Shown: piece by piece, positions 32,453-42,467 of the stretch
Numbering within the stretch: position 1 is the first letter of the stretch
Layout of the letters: each line of letters begins with the position of its first letter
Assembly: GCA_023151115.1 (NCBI GenBank)
Contig: JAKLJP010000013.1
Coordinates: 109,238-173,237, forward strand
Length of the DNA stretch: 64,000 bases
Reading direction: 5' to 3'
Source: Anaerolineae bacterium
GTDB lineage: Bacteria > Chloroflexota > Anaerolineae > 4572-78 > J111
The notes under the pieces: model-generated
The model's database searches: none
Told to the model about the DNA's origin: nothing
The model's input: the letters and a program-made list of their open reading frames with translations, nothing else
Program-made: the position numbers and the translations under genes

Positions 32453-34786
32453 ATGCCAGAATCAGCCCCCATAAACCGCCCCCAGGTTAGCCAGGGTGCG
32501 CTCCAGGCCAACCTGATCCGCCGCCTCAACGAATTTCGTCTGATTGCCCAGGACAATATCCTGATGGCCGGGTTGCTCATTACCACTATCTTTGTCTTTC
32601 TATTTGTTTTATTACCCCTGCTGGAAGTCATCTGGCAGGGGTTCTTTACGCCCGCCAGCGGCGGCGAGGCTGCCGCCGGAACCTTTAGCCTGCAATACTT
32701 TGCCCGTTACTTTGACCCGGTCTACCGCACCCACTCCTGGAATGTGCTGCGCGATACTATGATTATGGGCCTGGCCTCAGCCGGGCTGGGGACGCTGCTG
32801 GGTTTTGTCTTTGCCTACACCGTTGTCCGCTGCAATATTCCCTTTCCCCGTCTCTTTCACATCGTTACCCTGCTTCCAACCATTTCGCCGCCCTTTGCCA
32901 TCGCTATTGCGGCCATCCTACTCTTTGGCCGCAACGGGCTGATTACCCGTCAAATCCTGGGGATTGACTTTGTCGTAGGGGTCAATGATATTTATGGGTT
33001 GGATGGGCTGGTCTTTGTGCAGGTGGTCACCTTTTTTTCGGTGGCCTACCTTATTATCCGGGCTATGCTGGAGCGGCTGAACCCGGCCCTGGAAGAGGCC
33101 GCGCTGAGTATGGGGGCCAGCAAGTTCCACATCTTCCGCACCGTCACCCTGCCGTTGCTCATCCCCGGTTTAGCCGGGTCGTTCCTGCTCTTGTTTGTCG
33201 AATCGCTGGCCGACCTGGGTAACCCGCTGCTCATCTCCGGTAACACCACCGTCCTGTCCGCCGAAATCTTCCTGGCCGTCAACGGCGAGTTCAACCAGCA
33301 AAAAGGGGCAGCCCTGTCGCTGGTCCTCTTAATCCCCACCCTGACCCTCTTTTTAGTGCAGAACTATTGGGTCAGCCGCCGCTCCTACATCTCCGTGACC
33401 GGCAAACCGGCGGGCGGGCAGTTGACAGTTAAAGAACCGCTCATCCGTTGGACCTTTATTACCATCAGCGTTTTGACCCTGCTGTTGGTGCTGGGCCTGT
33501 ATGCTTCAATCCTGGTGGGTTCGGTCACGCGCCTGTGGGGTATTGATTACTCGTTAAACTGGCAGCACTTTGGCCTGGCCCTCAGCCGGGGACTGGAAGC
33601 CCTTATTGATACTACCTTTTTATCGGCCATTGCCACGCCGGTGGCCGGCCTGATTGGCATGCTGGTGGCCTTCCTGGTCATCCGCAAAACCTTCTCCGGC
33701 AAAGAAGCCCTGGACTTCTTCTCAAACCTGGGCGGCGCGGTCCCCGGCACGATTTTGGGCATTGGCTATATTATTGCTTTTATCCAGGCTCCCTGGTGGG
33801 CGCTGCTGCTGGTTTATACCGTGCTGGCCCTCTATTTCAGTTCGGTCAGCGCCAAAAGTTGGCCCGCTCGCCTGGGGGTCATCCTGGGGGGGACGCTGGC
33901 CGGTTATGGTTTGACCTTCCTTCCCGGTGAGGCCGGCTCGACGGCCTGGCTCAGCTTTGCTGAGTGGCACTATCTTCTGGCCGGCCTGTTGGCAGTAGCG
34001 GCGGCACTGGCGGCCTGGGGCACACCCGCCGGTAAACGCTGGCTGGTCGGCGGAACACTGCTGGTGATGGCCCTGTATCTGGCGCTGCACAATTGGGCCG
34101 GCTACTGGCTGCAAAGCCTGACGATTTGGGGCCGGGGCTTAGAGGGTGTTTACTGGCCCCGTATTATCAGCAGCCTGGCCGACCAGATTGGGGTGGTTTT
34201 GCAGCCGACCAACGCCCTCATGGGTTTGACCTTTGTTTTCGCCGGTCTTTTCATTGTGGGACAGGTAGGGGCGCGGGTCAGGCTCTACGTGGCCTTATTG
34301 CTGCTCGGCGTCAGCACGGCCCTGTCATTGGCGGGGGAACAGCCGCTGGCCCTGGTCGGCACCTCTTACATTATCATCTTTGCCTACGCTGTGCGCAGCT
34401 TGCCGGCCTCGGTGCGGGCGGGAGTGGCCGCCTTGCAACAGATTGACCCTTCCATCGAGGAAGCCTCGGCCAACCTGGGCGCAGATGCTCAATATACCTT
34501 CCGGCGCATCACCCTACCGCTCATTTTGCCCGCCTTTATCGCCGGCCTTATCTTTAGCTTTGCCCGCCACATGACCAGCCTCTCGGCCATTATCTTCCTC
34601 TCTACCCCTAAGTGGCGCATCCTCACCGTCGAGATACTCAGCGCGGTCGAGCAAGGCGGACTGAGTCTGGCCGCGGCCTACTCGGTCATCCTGGTGGCCA
34701 TTGTCCTGGTCGCCATCGGCTTGACTTACCTGATCCTGGGCCGCACCCTGGGCAGCGCGGGCAAACGGGTGGATTTGAATATATAA
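32453..34786 (+). CDS. Fused double-domain ABC permease, FbpB/AfuB type
   Basis: 777 residues with two BPD_transp_1 modules in one chain. The first covers about 45-300, with EAA loop EEAALSMGASKFHIFRTVTLPLLIPG near 220. The second covers about 340-770, with EEASANLGADAQYTFRRITLPLILPA near 670. At least twelve hydrophobic helices; the second half has extra helices between about 480 and 620 (LLLVYTVLALYFSS; LLAGLLAVAAALAAWG) making it longer than typical FbpB (about 500-560). Starts 19 bp after the receptor gene. Confidence 0.9.
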   Translation: MPESAPINRPQVSQGALQANLIRRLNEFRLIAQDNILMAGLLITTIFVFLFVLLPLLEVIWQGFFTPASGGEAAAGTFSLQYFARYFDPVYRTHSWNVLRDTMIMGLASAGLGTLLGFVFAYTVVRCNIPFPRLFHIVTLLPTISPPFAIAIAAILLFGRNGLITRQILGIDFVVGVNDIYGLDGLVFVQVVTFFSVAYLIIRAMLERLNPALEEAALSMGASKFHIFRTVTLPLLIPGLAGSFLLLFVESLADLGNPLLISGNTTVLSAEIFLAVNGEFNQQKGAALSLVLLIPTLTLFLVQNYWVSRRSYISVTGKPAGGQLTVKEPLIRWTFITISVLTLLLVLGLYASILVGSVTRLWGIDYSLNWQHFGLALSRGLEALIDTTFLSAIATPVAGLIGMLVAFLVIRKTFSGKEALDFFSNLGGAVPGTILGIGYIIAFIQAPWWALLLVYTVLALYFSSVSAKSWPARLGVILGGTLAGYGLTFLPGEAGSTAWLSFAEWHYLLAGLLAVAAALAAWGTPAGKRWLVGGTLLVMALYLALHNWAGYWLQSLTIWGRGLEGVYWPRIISSLADQIGVVLQPTNALMGLTFVFAGLFIVGQVGARVRLYVALLLLGVSTALSLAGEQPLALVGTSYIIIFAYAVRSLPASVRAGVAALQQIDPSIEEASANLGADAQYTFRRITLPLILPAFIAGLIFSFARHMTSLSAIIFLSTPKWRILTVEILSAVEQGGLSLAAAYSVILVAIVLVAIGLTYLILGRTLGSAGKRVDLNI

Positions 34787-34792
34787 AGCGGG

Positions 34793-34865
34793 GATGAGGC
34801 GGTGAGGCGAGGAGGCGAAGAGGCGAAAGCTGTCATCGCCTCCTCACCTCACCCGCCCTCGCCTA
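34793..34865. repeat. Word hairpin, GAGGCGA word, between permease and ATPase
   Basis: GATGAGGCGGTGAGGCGAGG and AGGCGAAGAGGCGA on the left, TCATCGCCTCCTCACC and TCACCCGCCCTCGCC on the right, starting 6 nt after the permease stop. Word shared with 4806-4873 and 50315-50379. It sits within a transporter operon, so it cannot be a complete stop to transcription. Confidence 0.85.
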
Positions 34866-34882
34866 CTTTTCAGGAGTGTTTT

Positions 34883-35959
34883 GTGAGCTTTCTCTTACTT
34901 GAAAATCTGGTCAAAGAATTTGTCGGGCGCGGCGGCGAGGGGATTGTCCGTGCGGTAGACAATGCCACTATCAGCATCGAAGAGGGCGAGTTTATCACCC
35001 TGCTGGGGCCGTCTGGCTGCGGCAAAACCACCACCTTGCGCCTGATTGCCGGCTTCGAGTTCCCCACCAGCGGCCGGATTGTGCTCGACGGCGAAACCAT
35101 TAACCAGCAGCCGCCCAACCAGCGTGACATGGCCATGGTCTTTCAAAGCTACGCCATCTTCCCCCATTTGAACGTTTTTGAGAATATTGCCTACGGCCTC
35201 AAGATCCGCCGTCTCTCCGGCGAGAGCATCAAACAAAAAGTCCGCCGGGTGCTGGATCTGACCGAATTGACCGGCCTGGAGAACCGCGCCCCTAACGCGC
35301 TCTCCGGCGGACAGCAGCAGCGGGTCGCCCTGGCCCGTGCCTTAGTCATGGAACCCAAAGTGCTGTTGATGGATGAGCCGCTCTCTAACCTCGACGCCAA
35401 GCTAAGGGAGGTGATGCGCACCGAAATCCGGCGTATCCAGCAGACGCTAGGGATTACCAGTGTTTACGTAACCCACGATCAGGTGGAAGCGATGACGCTG
35501 TCGGACCGGATTGTGGTCATGAACCGGGGCCGGATTGAGCAAATCGGTCCGCCCACCGAGATTTATCGCCACCCTCGCACCACCTTTGTGGCCGATTTTA
35601 TTGGCCGGGCTAATTTTGTCCCGGCTGTGGTAAAAAGCCTCAATGGTAACAGCCTCACAATCGAGGCATTGGGCCAGATATTGACCGTACCCAACCCGGA
35701 CCGAACTTTGCAAGCCGGCCAGGCGGTTAATATGGTTATCCGCCCCGAAGCCGTTCAGGTAGTCGAGCAGGGCGGGCAGTACACAGGCGTGGTTCGCTGG
35801 GCCTCTTACCTGGGCAGCGTGGTCGAGTATGAGATCGAGGTGGCCGGCCACTCCCTCTCTATCACCGACGCCGACCCGCGCCACACCGTTATCTATCCCC
35901 CCGGCCACGAGGTCAGGCTGGGCCTGCTCGAAGACTGCGCCTACATCCTGCCGGATTGA
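34883..35959 (+). CDS. ABC transporter ATP-binding protein, FbpC/PotA type
   Basis: 358 residues. Walker A GPSGCGKTTT (about 42-51), Q-loop VFQSYAIFPHL, signature LSGGQQQR, Walker B VLLMDEPLSNLD, H-loop VTHDQVEA, then a C-terminal TOBE domain (FVADFIGRANFVPAV; MVIRPEAVQVV). The GTG start at 34883 with AGGAGTGTTTT is chosen; an earlier in-frame ATG at 34802 would translate the word hairpin. It is the only importer ATPase in the window. It converges on ltrA with only 5 bp between stop codons, leaving no room for a terminator. Confidence 0.93.
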   Translation: MSFLLLENLVKEFVGRGGEGIVRAVDNATISIEEGEFITLLGPSGCGKTTTLRLIAGFEFPTSGRIVLDGETINQQPPNQRDMAMVFQSYAIFPHLNVFENIAYGLKIRRLSGESIKQKVRRVLDLTELTGLENRAPNALSGGQQQRVALARALVMEPKVLLMDEPLSNLDAKLREVMRTEIRRIQQTLGITSVYVTHDQVEAMTLSDRIVVMNRGRIEQIGPPTEIYRHPRTTFVADFIGRANFVPAVVKSLNGNSLTIEALGQILTVPNPDRTLQAGQAVNMVIRPEAVQVVEQGGQYTGVVRWASYLGSVVEYEIEVAGHSLSITDADPRHTVIYPPGHEVRLGLLEDCAYILPD

Positions 35960-35964
35960 TATTT

Positions 35965-37137
35965 TTATGAAGGAGTGCGGTATCTGCCAATCATTTTGAT
36001 GACCACCAGCGCCGTCAGTAGGAGGCCAGTCAGCAGCACCGCCTGGCCAGAGAGGGGAGTCAACAAGATGAGCAGGACTGACAGGGGGAACAGAAGCGGG
36101 TGGTGATAGCTGCGGAGGTGGGGCTGCTGGTGGGGCGCCCACAATCCGGTCAGGTAGATGACGACCGGCACAGCTACGGCAGCCCCGGCCCCCAGCGGGC
36201 CGATTTCGGCGTGCTGGAAGGTCTGGTCTACGGCCACAGCAAGCCCGGCCCCGACAGCGGCAGCGGCGGCAAAAATGAAGAGGTGGCTGTAACCCCAGAT
36301 AAAGGCGCTGCGCAGCGAGGCCAGCATTGTATTCTCCGGCTGGTCAAAGTACAACCACCACATTGAAAAAACAATCAATAGCCCCCCAACGATAATCACC
36401 GCTAGGTTAAGGTTAACCTCGCCGGCCTGGGTGGCCGATTGAATGGCCAGTGAAGCGGCCAGGATGGTCTCACCCAGGACGATGATGGTGAACAGGCCGT
36501 AGCGCTCGCTGATATGGGCCGGGTGCCACTGCGTCGGCCCGACTCGTTCGGCCCAGATTGGGATGAGTATCTCGGCCAGGGCCATGAGTGGGAAACCGAA
36601 CAAGCCGTAAGGCAAGAACAACAACGCTATCCAGCCTATCTGGCAAACGGTTACGCCGAGGGCATAGCGGTAAGTGCAGGCTCGCCGCGCCGGGTCAGAC
36701 CGGGCCGCCCGCAGCCATTGGGCCACCAGCGGCAAGCGCATCACCACATAGCCGATGGTCGCTAGGGTAAAGTTGTGTTCGTCAAAAGCGGCCGGGATAC
36801 CGGCCGCCAGAATGAGCGCGCCGGTAAGCTGGACAAAGACGGCCAGCCGGTAGGGCACGTCGTCGGTATCGTAAGCCGAGGCAAACCAGGTGAAGTTCAT
36901 CCAGGCCCACCAGATGGCAAAGAAAACCATGGCATAGCTGGCGATGGCCTCGGCGATATGGGCCTCGGCCAGGCCGTGGTGCAGCCGGCTGCCCGCCTGA
37001 GCCACGGCCACCACAAAAACCAGGTCGAAAAACAGTTCCAGTGGCGTCGCGGCCCGGTGGACCTCATCCGGCGAGCGGGAGCGCATGGGCGTTATCCAAC
37101 GGGGTTTTTGGGGTAGGGCGGCAGTGTGTTCAGTCAT
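35965..37137 (-). CDS. Low temperature requirement protein A (LtrA) family membrane protein
   Basis: 390 residues, almost entirely membrane helices (about eleven). The N-terminal consensus TPLELFFDLVFVVAVAQ (about 32-48) and FFAIWWAWMNFTWFASAYDTDDVPYR (about 72-97), then ERYGLFTIIVLGETI in the middle, define LtrA. Biochemical function of the family is unknown; it was first linked to growth at low temperature in Listeria. The start follows AAAAGGACACCTAA. Convergent with the ABC ATPase gene. Confidence 0.87.
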   Translation of the reverse strand: MTEHTAALPQKPRWITPMRSRSPDEVHRAATPLELFFDLVFVVAVAQAGSRLHHGLAEAHIAEAIASYAMVFFAIWWAWMNFTWFASAYDTDDVPYRLAVFVQLTGALILAAGIPAAFDEHNFTLATIGYVVMRLPLVAQWLRAARSDPARRACTYRYALGVTVCQIGWIALLFLPYGLFGFPLMALAEILIPIWAERVGPTQWHPAHISERYGLFTIIVLGETILAASLAIQSATQAGEVNLNLAVIIVGGLLIVFSMWWLYFDQPENTMLASLRSAFIWGYSHLFIFAAAAAVGAGLAVAVDQTFQHAEIGPLGAGAAVAVPVVIYLTGLWAPHQQPHLRSYHHPLLFPLSVLLILLTPLSGQAVLLTGLLLTALVVIKMIGRYRTPS

Positions 37138-37159
37138 TTAGGTGTCCTTTTCCTGGATA

Positions 37160-37954
37160 TTACAGCGGCTCAAGCAAGAACCGGACCAGTTCACTGACAA
37201 ATAGATCAGGCGCGGTGTACATGGCGATATGTTGCTGCCCCGGCAGCACGGCGATGCGACTGTTGGGCAAGGCAGCAGCCACCGTCTCCGTGGCCGCTTT
37301 GAGGACGGGTGGACTGTCGCTGCCGAGCAAAAGCAGGGTGGGGGTCTGCAGCGTTTTGAACCGCTGCGCCTCAAATGTATATTGTTCTTCCGCCCGCGAC
37401 TCCCGCGGTAGGGTATGGGCGGTTGCCAGCCGCGCCGGCCAAGCCCGTGACGATCTCAACTGTTCAATCTCGTCGGTCGGCATCCCTACAACCTCGTGGT
37501 AGAGCATTGTCAGGATTCCCTCTCGATCACCCACCGCCAGCAGCGATTCCAGCCGCTCGATGACCCCGGCGGGATAAAGCGATACGCCGGGGAGAGATAT
37601 ACCTGGTTCGTATAGGACCAGCTTACGCAGATTCCGCGTAAGCAGTGCCGCTTCAAGCGCACACAGCGCGCCAAAGGAGTGCCCCAGCAGATATGCCGGC
37701 TCCCCTAGTGAATCCACAACCGCTGCAATATCTTCAAATTCCCGCTCGATAGCATAGGTCGGACTGTCGCTGCTCTTCCCATGCCCCCGCCGATCTACTA
37801 TAACCAGGCTAAAACGCGCTTCTAGCATCGCCAGAACGGCTAACCAGGCCAGCGCATTGGCCGCACCGCTGCCATGCACCAGCACCAGTGGCGTCCCCGT
37901 CCCCCGGCGATAGCAGGCAATCGTTGTTCCGTCGGGCGATGTGACTTTTTCCAT
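37160..37954 (-). CDS. Alpha/beta hydrolase
   Basis: 264 residues. Oxyanion-region motif VLVHGSGAANALAW (about 24-37), VIVDRRGHGKS (about 51-61), nucleophile elbow GHSFGALCALEA with Ser near 92, an Asp in LLLLGSDSPP and the catalytic His in LPGQQHIAMYTAP near the end. It may be an esterase or dehalogenase-like hydrolase; substrate unknown. AGAGGAGGGGAAACA precedes the ATG. The 382-bp region upstream (37955-38336) holds only a word hairpin and the tkt leader. Confidence 0.85.
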   Translation of the reverse strand: MEKVTSPDGTTIACYRRGTGTPLVLVHGSGAANALAWLAVLAMLEARFSLVIVDRRGHGKSSDSPTYAIEREFEDIAAVVDSLGEPAYLLGHSFGALCALEAALLTRNLRKLVLYEPGISLPGVSLYPAGVIERLESLLAVGDREGILTMLYHEVVGMPTDEIEQLRSSRAWPARLATAHTLPRESRAEEQYTFEAQRFKTLQTPTLLLLGSDSPPVLKAATETVAAALPNSRIAVLPGQQHIAMYTAPDLFVSELVRFLLEPL

Positions 37955-38180
37955 TGTTTCCCCTCCTCTTTACTCGAGGACTGGCCGGTAAGCTGCCTGT
38001 TGGCTACCTCCCATTCTACCATATCTACCCTTCTCTGACCAACCCTAAAAAGTGTTAAACCCCACCGCCAGCGGCTTGCCTGAATTGAGGCAGTAAGCTA
38101 AAATCCAAAGATGTCTTGGGGCTGATGAGGCGCTAAGACAGTAATCAGCTTGAAATCAACTGGACTTTCAATCGGGCTGG

Positions 38181-38252
38181 TACGTGGTGCGTAGTGCGTA
38201 GGGAGCTTTGGCGCAGCAGCATTATCTCCACGCACCACGCACTACGCACCAC
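38181..38252. repeat. Word hairpin, GTGCGTAGTGCGTAG word, copy 2
   Basis: TACGTGGTGCGTAGTGCGTAGG on the left and CCACGCACCACGCACTACGC on the right, with a loop of about 24 nt. Same word as 21496-21560. It lies in the divergent space between the hydrolase and transketolase genes, so it is not tied to a stop codon here. Confidence 0.85.
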
Positions 38253-38336
38253 AAATTTTATTTCTGCCCGACCAGGACAAAACCACCTTCGGTCTTAACC
38301 TGCCACATGCAACTTAATAAGCAAGGAGCTTCTCTT

Positions 38337-40352
38337 ATGACCAATACTAACCTCGATGAACTTTGTGTCAATACTATCCGCACCCTCTCAATAGATGGGG
38401 TGCAAAAAGCCAATTCCGGGCATCCGGGTATGCCCATGGGCATGGCCGACGCCGCCTATGTGCTCTGGACGCAGTTTCTGCGCCACAACCCCGGCAACCC
38501 CGATTGGGCCGACCGGGACCGCTTTGTGCTGTCTGCCGGGCACGGCTCGATGCTGCTCTACAGCCTGCTCCACTTGACCGGCTACGACTTGCCGCTGGAG
38601 GAGCTAAAACAGTTTCGGCAGTGGGGCAGCCTGACCCCCGGCCACCCCGAATACGGCCTGACTCCCGGCGTCGAGACGACCACCGGGCCGTTGGGCCAGG
38701 GTTTTGCCAACGGCGTCGGCATGGCCATTGCTGAAGCCTTCCTGGCTGCCACCTTCAACCGACCCGGGCATGAGCTGATTAACCATTACACCTATGCTAT
38801 ATGCAGCGACGGCGACCTGATGGAAGGCATTTCGCACGAAGCCGCTTCGCTGGCCGGCCACATGAAGCTGGGCAAACTGATCTACCTGTACGACGACAAC
38901 CACATCTCCATTGACGGCAGCACCGACCTGGCCTACACCGAAGACCGCATGAAACGCTTCGAGGCGTATGGCTGGCATACCCAGCAGATTGATGGCCACG
39001 ACCGCGCCGCCGTCGCTGCGGCCATCAAAGCGGCCCAGGCTGTCACTGATAAACCTTCGATCATCGCCTGCCGCACCACCATTGGCTACGGCAGCCCTAA
39101 CAAGGCCAATACGGCCAAGGTCCACGGCGAGGCCCTCGGCGTGGAGGAAGTCAAATTGACCAAGCAAGCCTTTGGTTGGGACCCGGAGCAGGATTTTTAT
39201 ATCCCTGAAGAAGCCCTAGCCCATTTCCGCCGGGCGGTAGACCAGGGCCGCCAGTGGGAAGCCGTGTGGCGCGACAAGCTGGAAGCCTATGCCAAAGCTT
39301 ATCCCCAGGAGGCCGAACAGTTCCGCTTGGCCTTGTCGGGCCAGCTCCCTGCCGGCTGGGAAGAAGCCCTGCCGGTCTTTCCCGCCGACGCCAAAGGGAT
39401 GGCGACGCGAGCGGCGTCGGGCCAGGTGCTCAATGCCATTGCCCCAATCATCCCGACGCTGATCGGCGGCTCGGCGGATTTGGCCCCCAGCAACAACACC
39501 TTTTTAAAAGGCTACCCGGTTTTTGCCAACGACAGTTTTGCCGGGCGTAACTTCCACTTTGGAGTGCGCGAGCACGGCATGGCTTCTGCCCTCAATGGCA
39601 TGGCCGTTCACGGTGGGGTTATCCCCTACGGCGGTACCTTTCTTATCTTTTCCGATTACGCCCGCCCGGCCATCCGGCTGGCGGCGTTGTCTCACTTCCC
39701 CACCATCTTTGTCTTTACCCACGACAGCATTGGCCTGGGCGAAGACGGTCCGACCCATCAGCCGGTTGAACACCTGGCCGCCTTGCGAGCTATCCCCAAC
39801 CTGATTGTCATCCGTCCCGCCGATGCTAACGAGACCGCCCAGGCCTGGAAAGTGGCCCTGGAAAAACGAGACGGCCCGGTGCTGCTGGCCCTGACCCGCC
39901 AAAACCTGCCGGTGTATGACCGCTCGAAGATGGGCGATGCGGCCGGGGTGGCGAAAGGGGCTTATGTACTGCTGGATGCGAATCGGGTTTACCCGGATGT
40001 TATCCTTATCGCCACTGGCTCGGAGGTGCAACTGGCCGTGGAAGCCCACGCCAAGCTGGCCGAACAGGGCATCGCCGCGCGGGTTGTCAGTATGCCCAGT
40101 TGGGAACTGTTTGCCCAGCAGCCGGAGGAGTACCGTGACTCGGTGCTGCCGCAGACGGTCAAAGCGCGGGTAGCCATCGAAGCCGCTGTACCGATGGGCT
40201 GGGAGCGCTGGGTTGGCCCGCACGGGGCCATCATAGGGTTGGACCATTTTGGCGCATCTGCTCCTTACAAGACCATCTTCCAGCACTTCGGCTTCACCAC
40301 CGACAATGTCGTCTTGCGAGCATTGGAGACGATTGATAAATCTAAAAGGTAG
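38337..40352 (+). CDS. tkt: Transketolase
   Basis: 671-residue thiamine-diphosphate enzyme of the pentose phosphate pathway or Calvin-type carbon rearrangements. [11 protein letters not shown] (about 22-32), a TPP-binding GDGDLMEG-like segment ([14 protein letters not shown]), [30 protein letters not shown] with the catalytic Glu, and [22 protein letters not shown] 38337 is chosen with AAGGAG 9 nt upstream; a longer frame would translate the word hairpin. rpiA follows after a word hairpin, so the two act in one pentose-phosphate unit. Confidence 0.95.
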   Translation: MTNTNLDELCVNTIRTLSIDGVQKANSGHPGMPMGMADAAYVLWTQFLRHNPGNPDWADRDRFVLSAGHGSMLLYSLLHLTGYDLPLEELKQFRQWGSLTPGHPEYGLTPGVETTTGPLGQGFANGVGMAIAEAFLAATFNRPGHELINHYTYAICSDGDLMEGISHEAASLAGHMKLGKLIYLYDDNHISIDGSTDLAYTEDRMKRFEAYGWHTQQIDGHDRAAVAAAIKAAQAVTDKPSIIACRTTIGYGSPNKANTAKVHGEALGVEEVKLTKQAFGWDPEQDFYIPEEALAHFRRAVDQGRQWEAVWRDKLEAYAKAYPQEAEQFRLALSGQLPAGWEEALPVFPADAKGMATRAASGQVLNAIAPIIPTLIGGSADLAPSNNTFLKGYPVFANDSFAGRNFHFGVREHGMASALNGMAVHGGVIPYGGTFLIFSDYARPAIRLAALSHFPTIFVFTHDSIGLGEDGPTHQPVEHLAALRAIPNLIVIRPADANETAQAWKVALEKRDGPVLLALTRQNLPVYDRSKMGDAAGVAKGAYVLLDANRVYPDVILIATGSEVQLAVEAHAKLAEQGIAARVVSMPSWELFAQQPEEYRDSVLPQTVKARVAIEAAVPMGWERWVGPHGAIIGLDHFGASAPYKTIFQHFGFTTDNVVLRALETIDKSKR

Positions 40353-40410
40353 CATGTAGCAGGGTAGCAAAGGTAACATTTTTTATGCGACTTTGCTACC
40401 CTGCTACTTT
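40345..40410. repeat. Word hairpin, GGTAGCA/GTAGCAGGGTAGC word, overlapping the tkt stop
   Basis: AAGGTAGCATGTAGCAGGG and TAGCAAAGG on the left; CTTTGCTACCCTGCTAC on the right. The tkt stop codon lies inside the left arm, and rpiA starts 8 nt after the right arm. Confidence 0.85.
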
Positions 40411-40417
40411 GGATAGT

Positions 40418-41122
40418 ATGATGTCCATCGAAGACCTCAAAAAACAAGCCGCTGAAAAGGCAGTTGACCAGGTGCAGAGCGGGATGGTGCTGGGGTTGGG
40501 GACGGGCTCCAGCGCCAAATATGCCACCATGAAGATTGGCGAGTTGTGGCAGGCCGGCCAATTGACCGATATTGTCGGTATTCCCACTTCGGAAAGCACG
40601 GTGACGCTGGCGATAAAGTATGGTCTCCCTTTGGCTACCCTCGATGCGTATCCCGTCGTTGACCTAGCGATTGATGGGGCTGACGAGATTGACCCCAACC
40701 TGAACCTGATCAAGGGCCTGGGCGGAGCCTTGCTGCGTGAAAAGATGATCGAGTCGGTTACTCGGAAATTTATTGTGGTGGCCGATGGCAGCAAAGTGGT
40801 ACAGAAACTGGGCACTCGCGCCCCGGTTCCGGTTGAAGTGGTCCAGTTCTGCTGGAAATCCACGGCCCGCTGGCTGGAAAGCTTGGGCTGTACCCCTGTG
40901 CTGCGCGATGGTGAAGTCCAACCTTACCTTACCGACAACGGTAATTATATCCTCGACTGCCATTTTCCTCACGGTATTGACCGCCCCGCCGAACTGGCCG
41001 CCACGCTCAAAAATCGCCCCGGCGTGGTGGAGCACGGCCTCTTTTTAGGTATGGCCGCCGAAGCTATTGTGGCGACGGCTGACGGTATCACAGTGATGAG
41101 CCGTAAAAACAAATCTGCGTAA
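40418..41122 (+). CDS. rpiA: Ribose-5-phosphate isomerase A
   Basis: Interconverts ribose 5-phosphate and ribulose 5-phosphate. About 234 residues. GLGTGSSAKY (about 27-36) binds phosphate, LDAYPVVDLAIDGADEIDPN (about 75-94) holds the catalytic Asp residues, KGLGGALLREK follows, and the Lys/Glu active-site region is PVPVEVVQF. Tandem ATG codons at 40418 and 40421 both fit; neither has a strong RBS (GGATAGT), and the word hairpin immediately upstream may influence initiation. Confidence 0.93.
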   Translation: MMSIEDLKKQAAEKAVDQVQSGMVLGLGTGSSAKYATMKIGELWQAGQLTDIVGIPTSESTVTLAIKYGLPLATLDAYPVVDLAIDGADEIDPNLNLIKGLGGALLREKMIESVTRKFIVVADGSKVVQKLGTRAPVPVEVVQFCWKSTARWLESLGCTPVLRDGEVQPYLTDNGNYILDCHFPHGIDRPAELAATLKNRPGVVEHGLFLGMAAEAIVATADGITVMSRKNKSA

Positions 41123-41171
41123 TCTGCGAAATCTGCGAATTATACCCTCTCCCCTCAACAATTGAGCAATC

Positions 41172-41240
41172 TTGAACTTTTCGCCCAATCTCGGTATACT
41201 AACCTCTAGTTAAACCCAAACTTAACTAGAGGTATTTTTT
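41172..41240 (+). promoter_or_regulatory. moeA promoter and leader hairpin that sequesters the ribosome-binding site
   Basis: TTGAAC (41172-41177) and TATACT (41195-41200) are 17 bp apart. Immediately downstream, ACCTCTAGTTAA (41202-41213) and TTAACTAGAGGT (41222-41233) form a perfect 12-bp stem with an 8-nt loop, then ATTTTTT and the ATG. The only Shine-Dalgarno, AGAGG, is buried in the stem, and the hairpin plus T-run also has terminator form. Confidence 0.65.
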
Positions 41241-42467
41241 ATGTCCGAATCCCCCTATCCTATGCTTCTGGTTGAAGAAGCCCTGGCCCTCATCGAGCGA
41301 GAAGTTCGACCGTTAGCCCCTGTGACCATCTCTTTTAGCGAAGCCCTGGGTTTGGTGCTGGCCGAAGCCGTGCTGGCTGCCGAACCGATGCCGCCCTTTG
41401 CCGCAGCCAGTGTGGATGGCTTTGCCGTTATTGCCGCCGATGGCCCCGGCCTGCGCCGGATTGTCGGCGATCAGATGGCCGGGTATGTGGCCGGCTTGCG
41501 CGTCGAGCCGGGGACTGCCGCCCGTGTGACCACCGGCGCGCCTATTCCGCCCGGTGCAGATACCATGGTCATGATCGAGCAGACCGAGGAGCAGAACGGG
41601 CAGGTCAATATTTTGACCGACGATCTCCAGCCCGGCGTTAATATCCGCCCCATTGGGCAGGATATCGAAATCGGGCAGGTGGTGCTGCCGCAGGGCACAG
41701 TGTTAGGTCCGGCGGAACTGGGGCTGCTGGGTACGGTCGGCAAGACCCAGGTGACGGTTTACCCGCGCCCCAAAGTGGCGGTCATGTCTACCGGCGATGA
41801 GATTGTCGAGCCGCAGCAGCAGCCTGAGCTGGGCCAAATTCGGGATGCCAACCGTTTCACGCTGATGAGCGCCGTGCGCCAGGCAGGAGCCGAACCGCTG
41901 GACCTGGGCATTGTGCGCGATAAAGCCAACAGCTTGCAGGATACTATCGAGCGCGGCCTGGCCGAGGCCAATGCTCTGCTGACTTCCGGCGGAGTTTCGA
42001 TGGGCCAGCTTGACCTGGTTAAACCTTATCTGGCCTCGCGGGGGACCATCCATTTTGGGCGAGTCAATACCAAGCCTGGCAAGCCCGTTACCTTTGCCAC
42101 CGTAGACGGCAAGCCTTGTTTTGCCATGCCCGGTTTTCCGGTCAGCGCTCTGGTCAGCTTTGAGGTGTTTGCCCGGCCTGCCTTGCTAAAAATGGCCGGT
42201 CACAGCCGCATCTATCGCCCGCGTGAGCAGGCTATTCTGGCCCATTCGTTCAGCCACACTGCTGCCCGCACCGAGTTTCAACGGGTGGTGCTGACTCGCC
42301 GGGCCGATGGTAAATTGGTGGCTTCTTCCACCGGCTTTCAAGGGTCGGGACGATTGTTATCTATGGTCGGGGCCAATGGGCTGGTGATTTTGCCGCATGG
42401 CCAAGGGGATTTTGAAGCCGGAACAGTGGTGGAGACGCTGGTTCTCGGCCCGGTTGAGGTAGTCTGA
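41241..42467 (+). CDS. moeA: Molybdopterin molybdenumtransferase
   Basis: MoeA inserts molybdate into adenylylated molybdopterin. 408 residues. Motifs: [15 protein letters not shown] (about 50-64), [19 protein letters not shown] (about 100-118), [12 protein letters not shown] (about 181-192), [13 protein letters not shown] and [17 protein letters not shown] near 290-310. C-terminal domain IV is present. The stop overlaps the next ATG by one base. A leader hairpin may regulate translation. No other moa/mob genes are in the window. Confidence 0.94.
   Translation: MSESPYPMLLVEEALALIEREVRPLAPVTISFSEALGLVLAEAVLAAEPMPPFAAASVDGFAVIAADGPGLRRIVGDQMAGYVAGLRVEPGTAARVTTGAPIPPGADTMVMIEQTEEQNGQVNILTDDLQPGVNIRPIGQDIEIGQVVLPQGTVLGPAELGLLGTVGKTQVTVYPRPKVAVMSTGDEIVEPQQQPELGQIRDANRFTLMSAVRQAGAEPLDLGIVRDKANSLQDTIERGLAEANALLTSGGVSMGQLDLVKPYLASRGTIHFGRVNTKPGKPVTFATVDGKPCFAMPGFPVSALVSFEVFARPALLKMAGHSRIYRPREQAILAHSFSHTAARTEFQRVVLTRRADGKLVASSTGFQGSGRLLSMVGANGLVILPHGQGDFEAGTVVETLVLGPVEVV

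Noticed and set aside
34802..34882. Longer N-terminus for the ABC ATPase
   Set aside because: The extension translates the word hairpin; GTG 34883 with AGGAG at proper spacing fits the family start.
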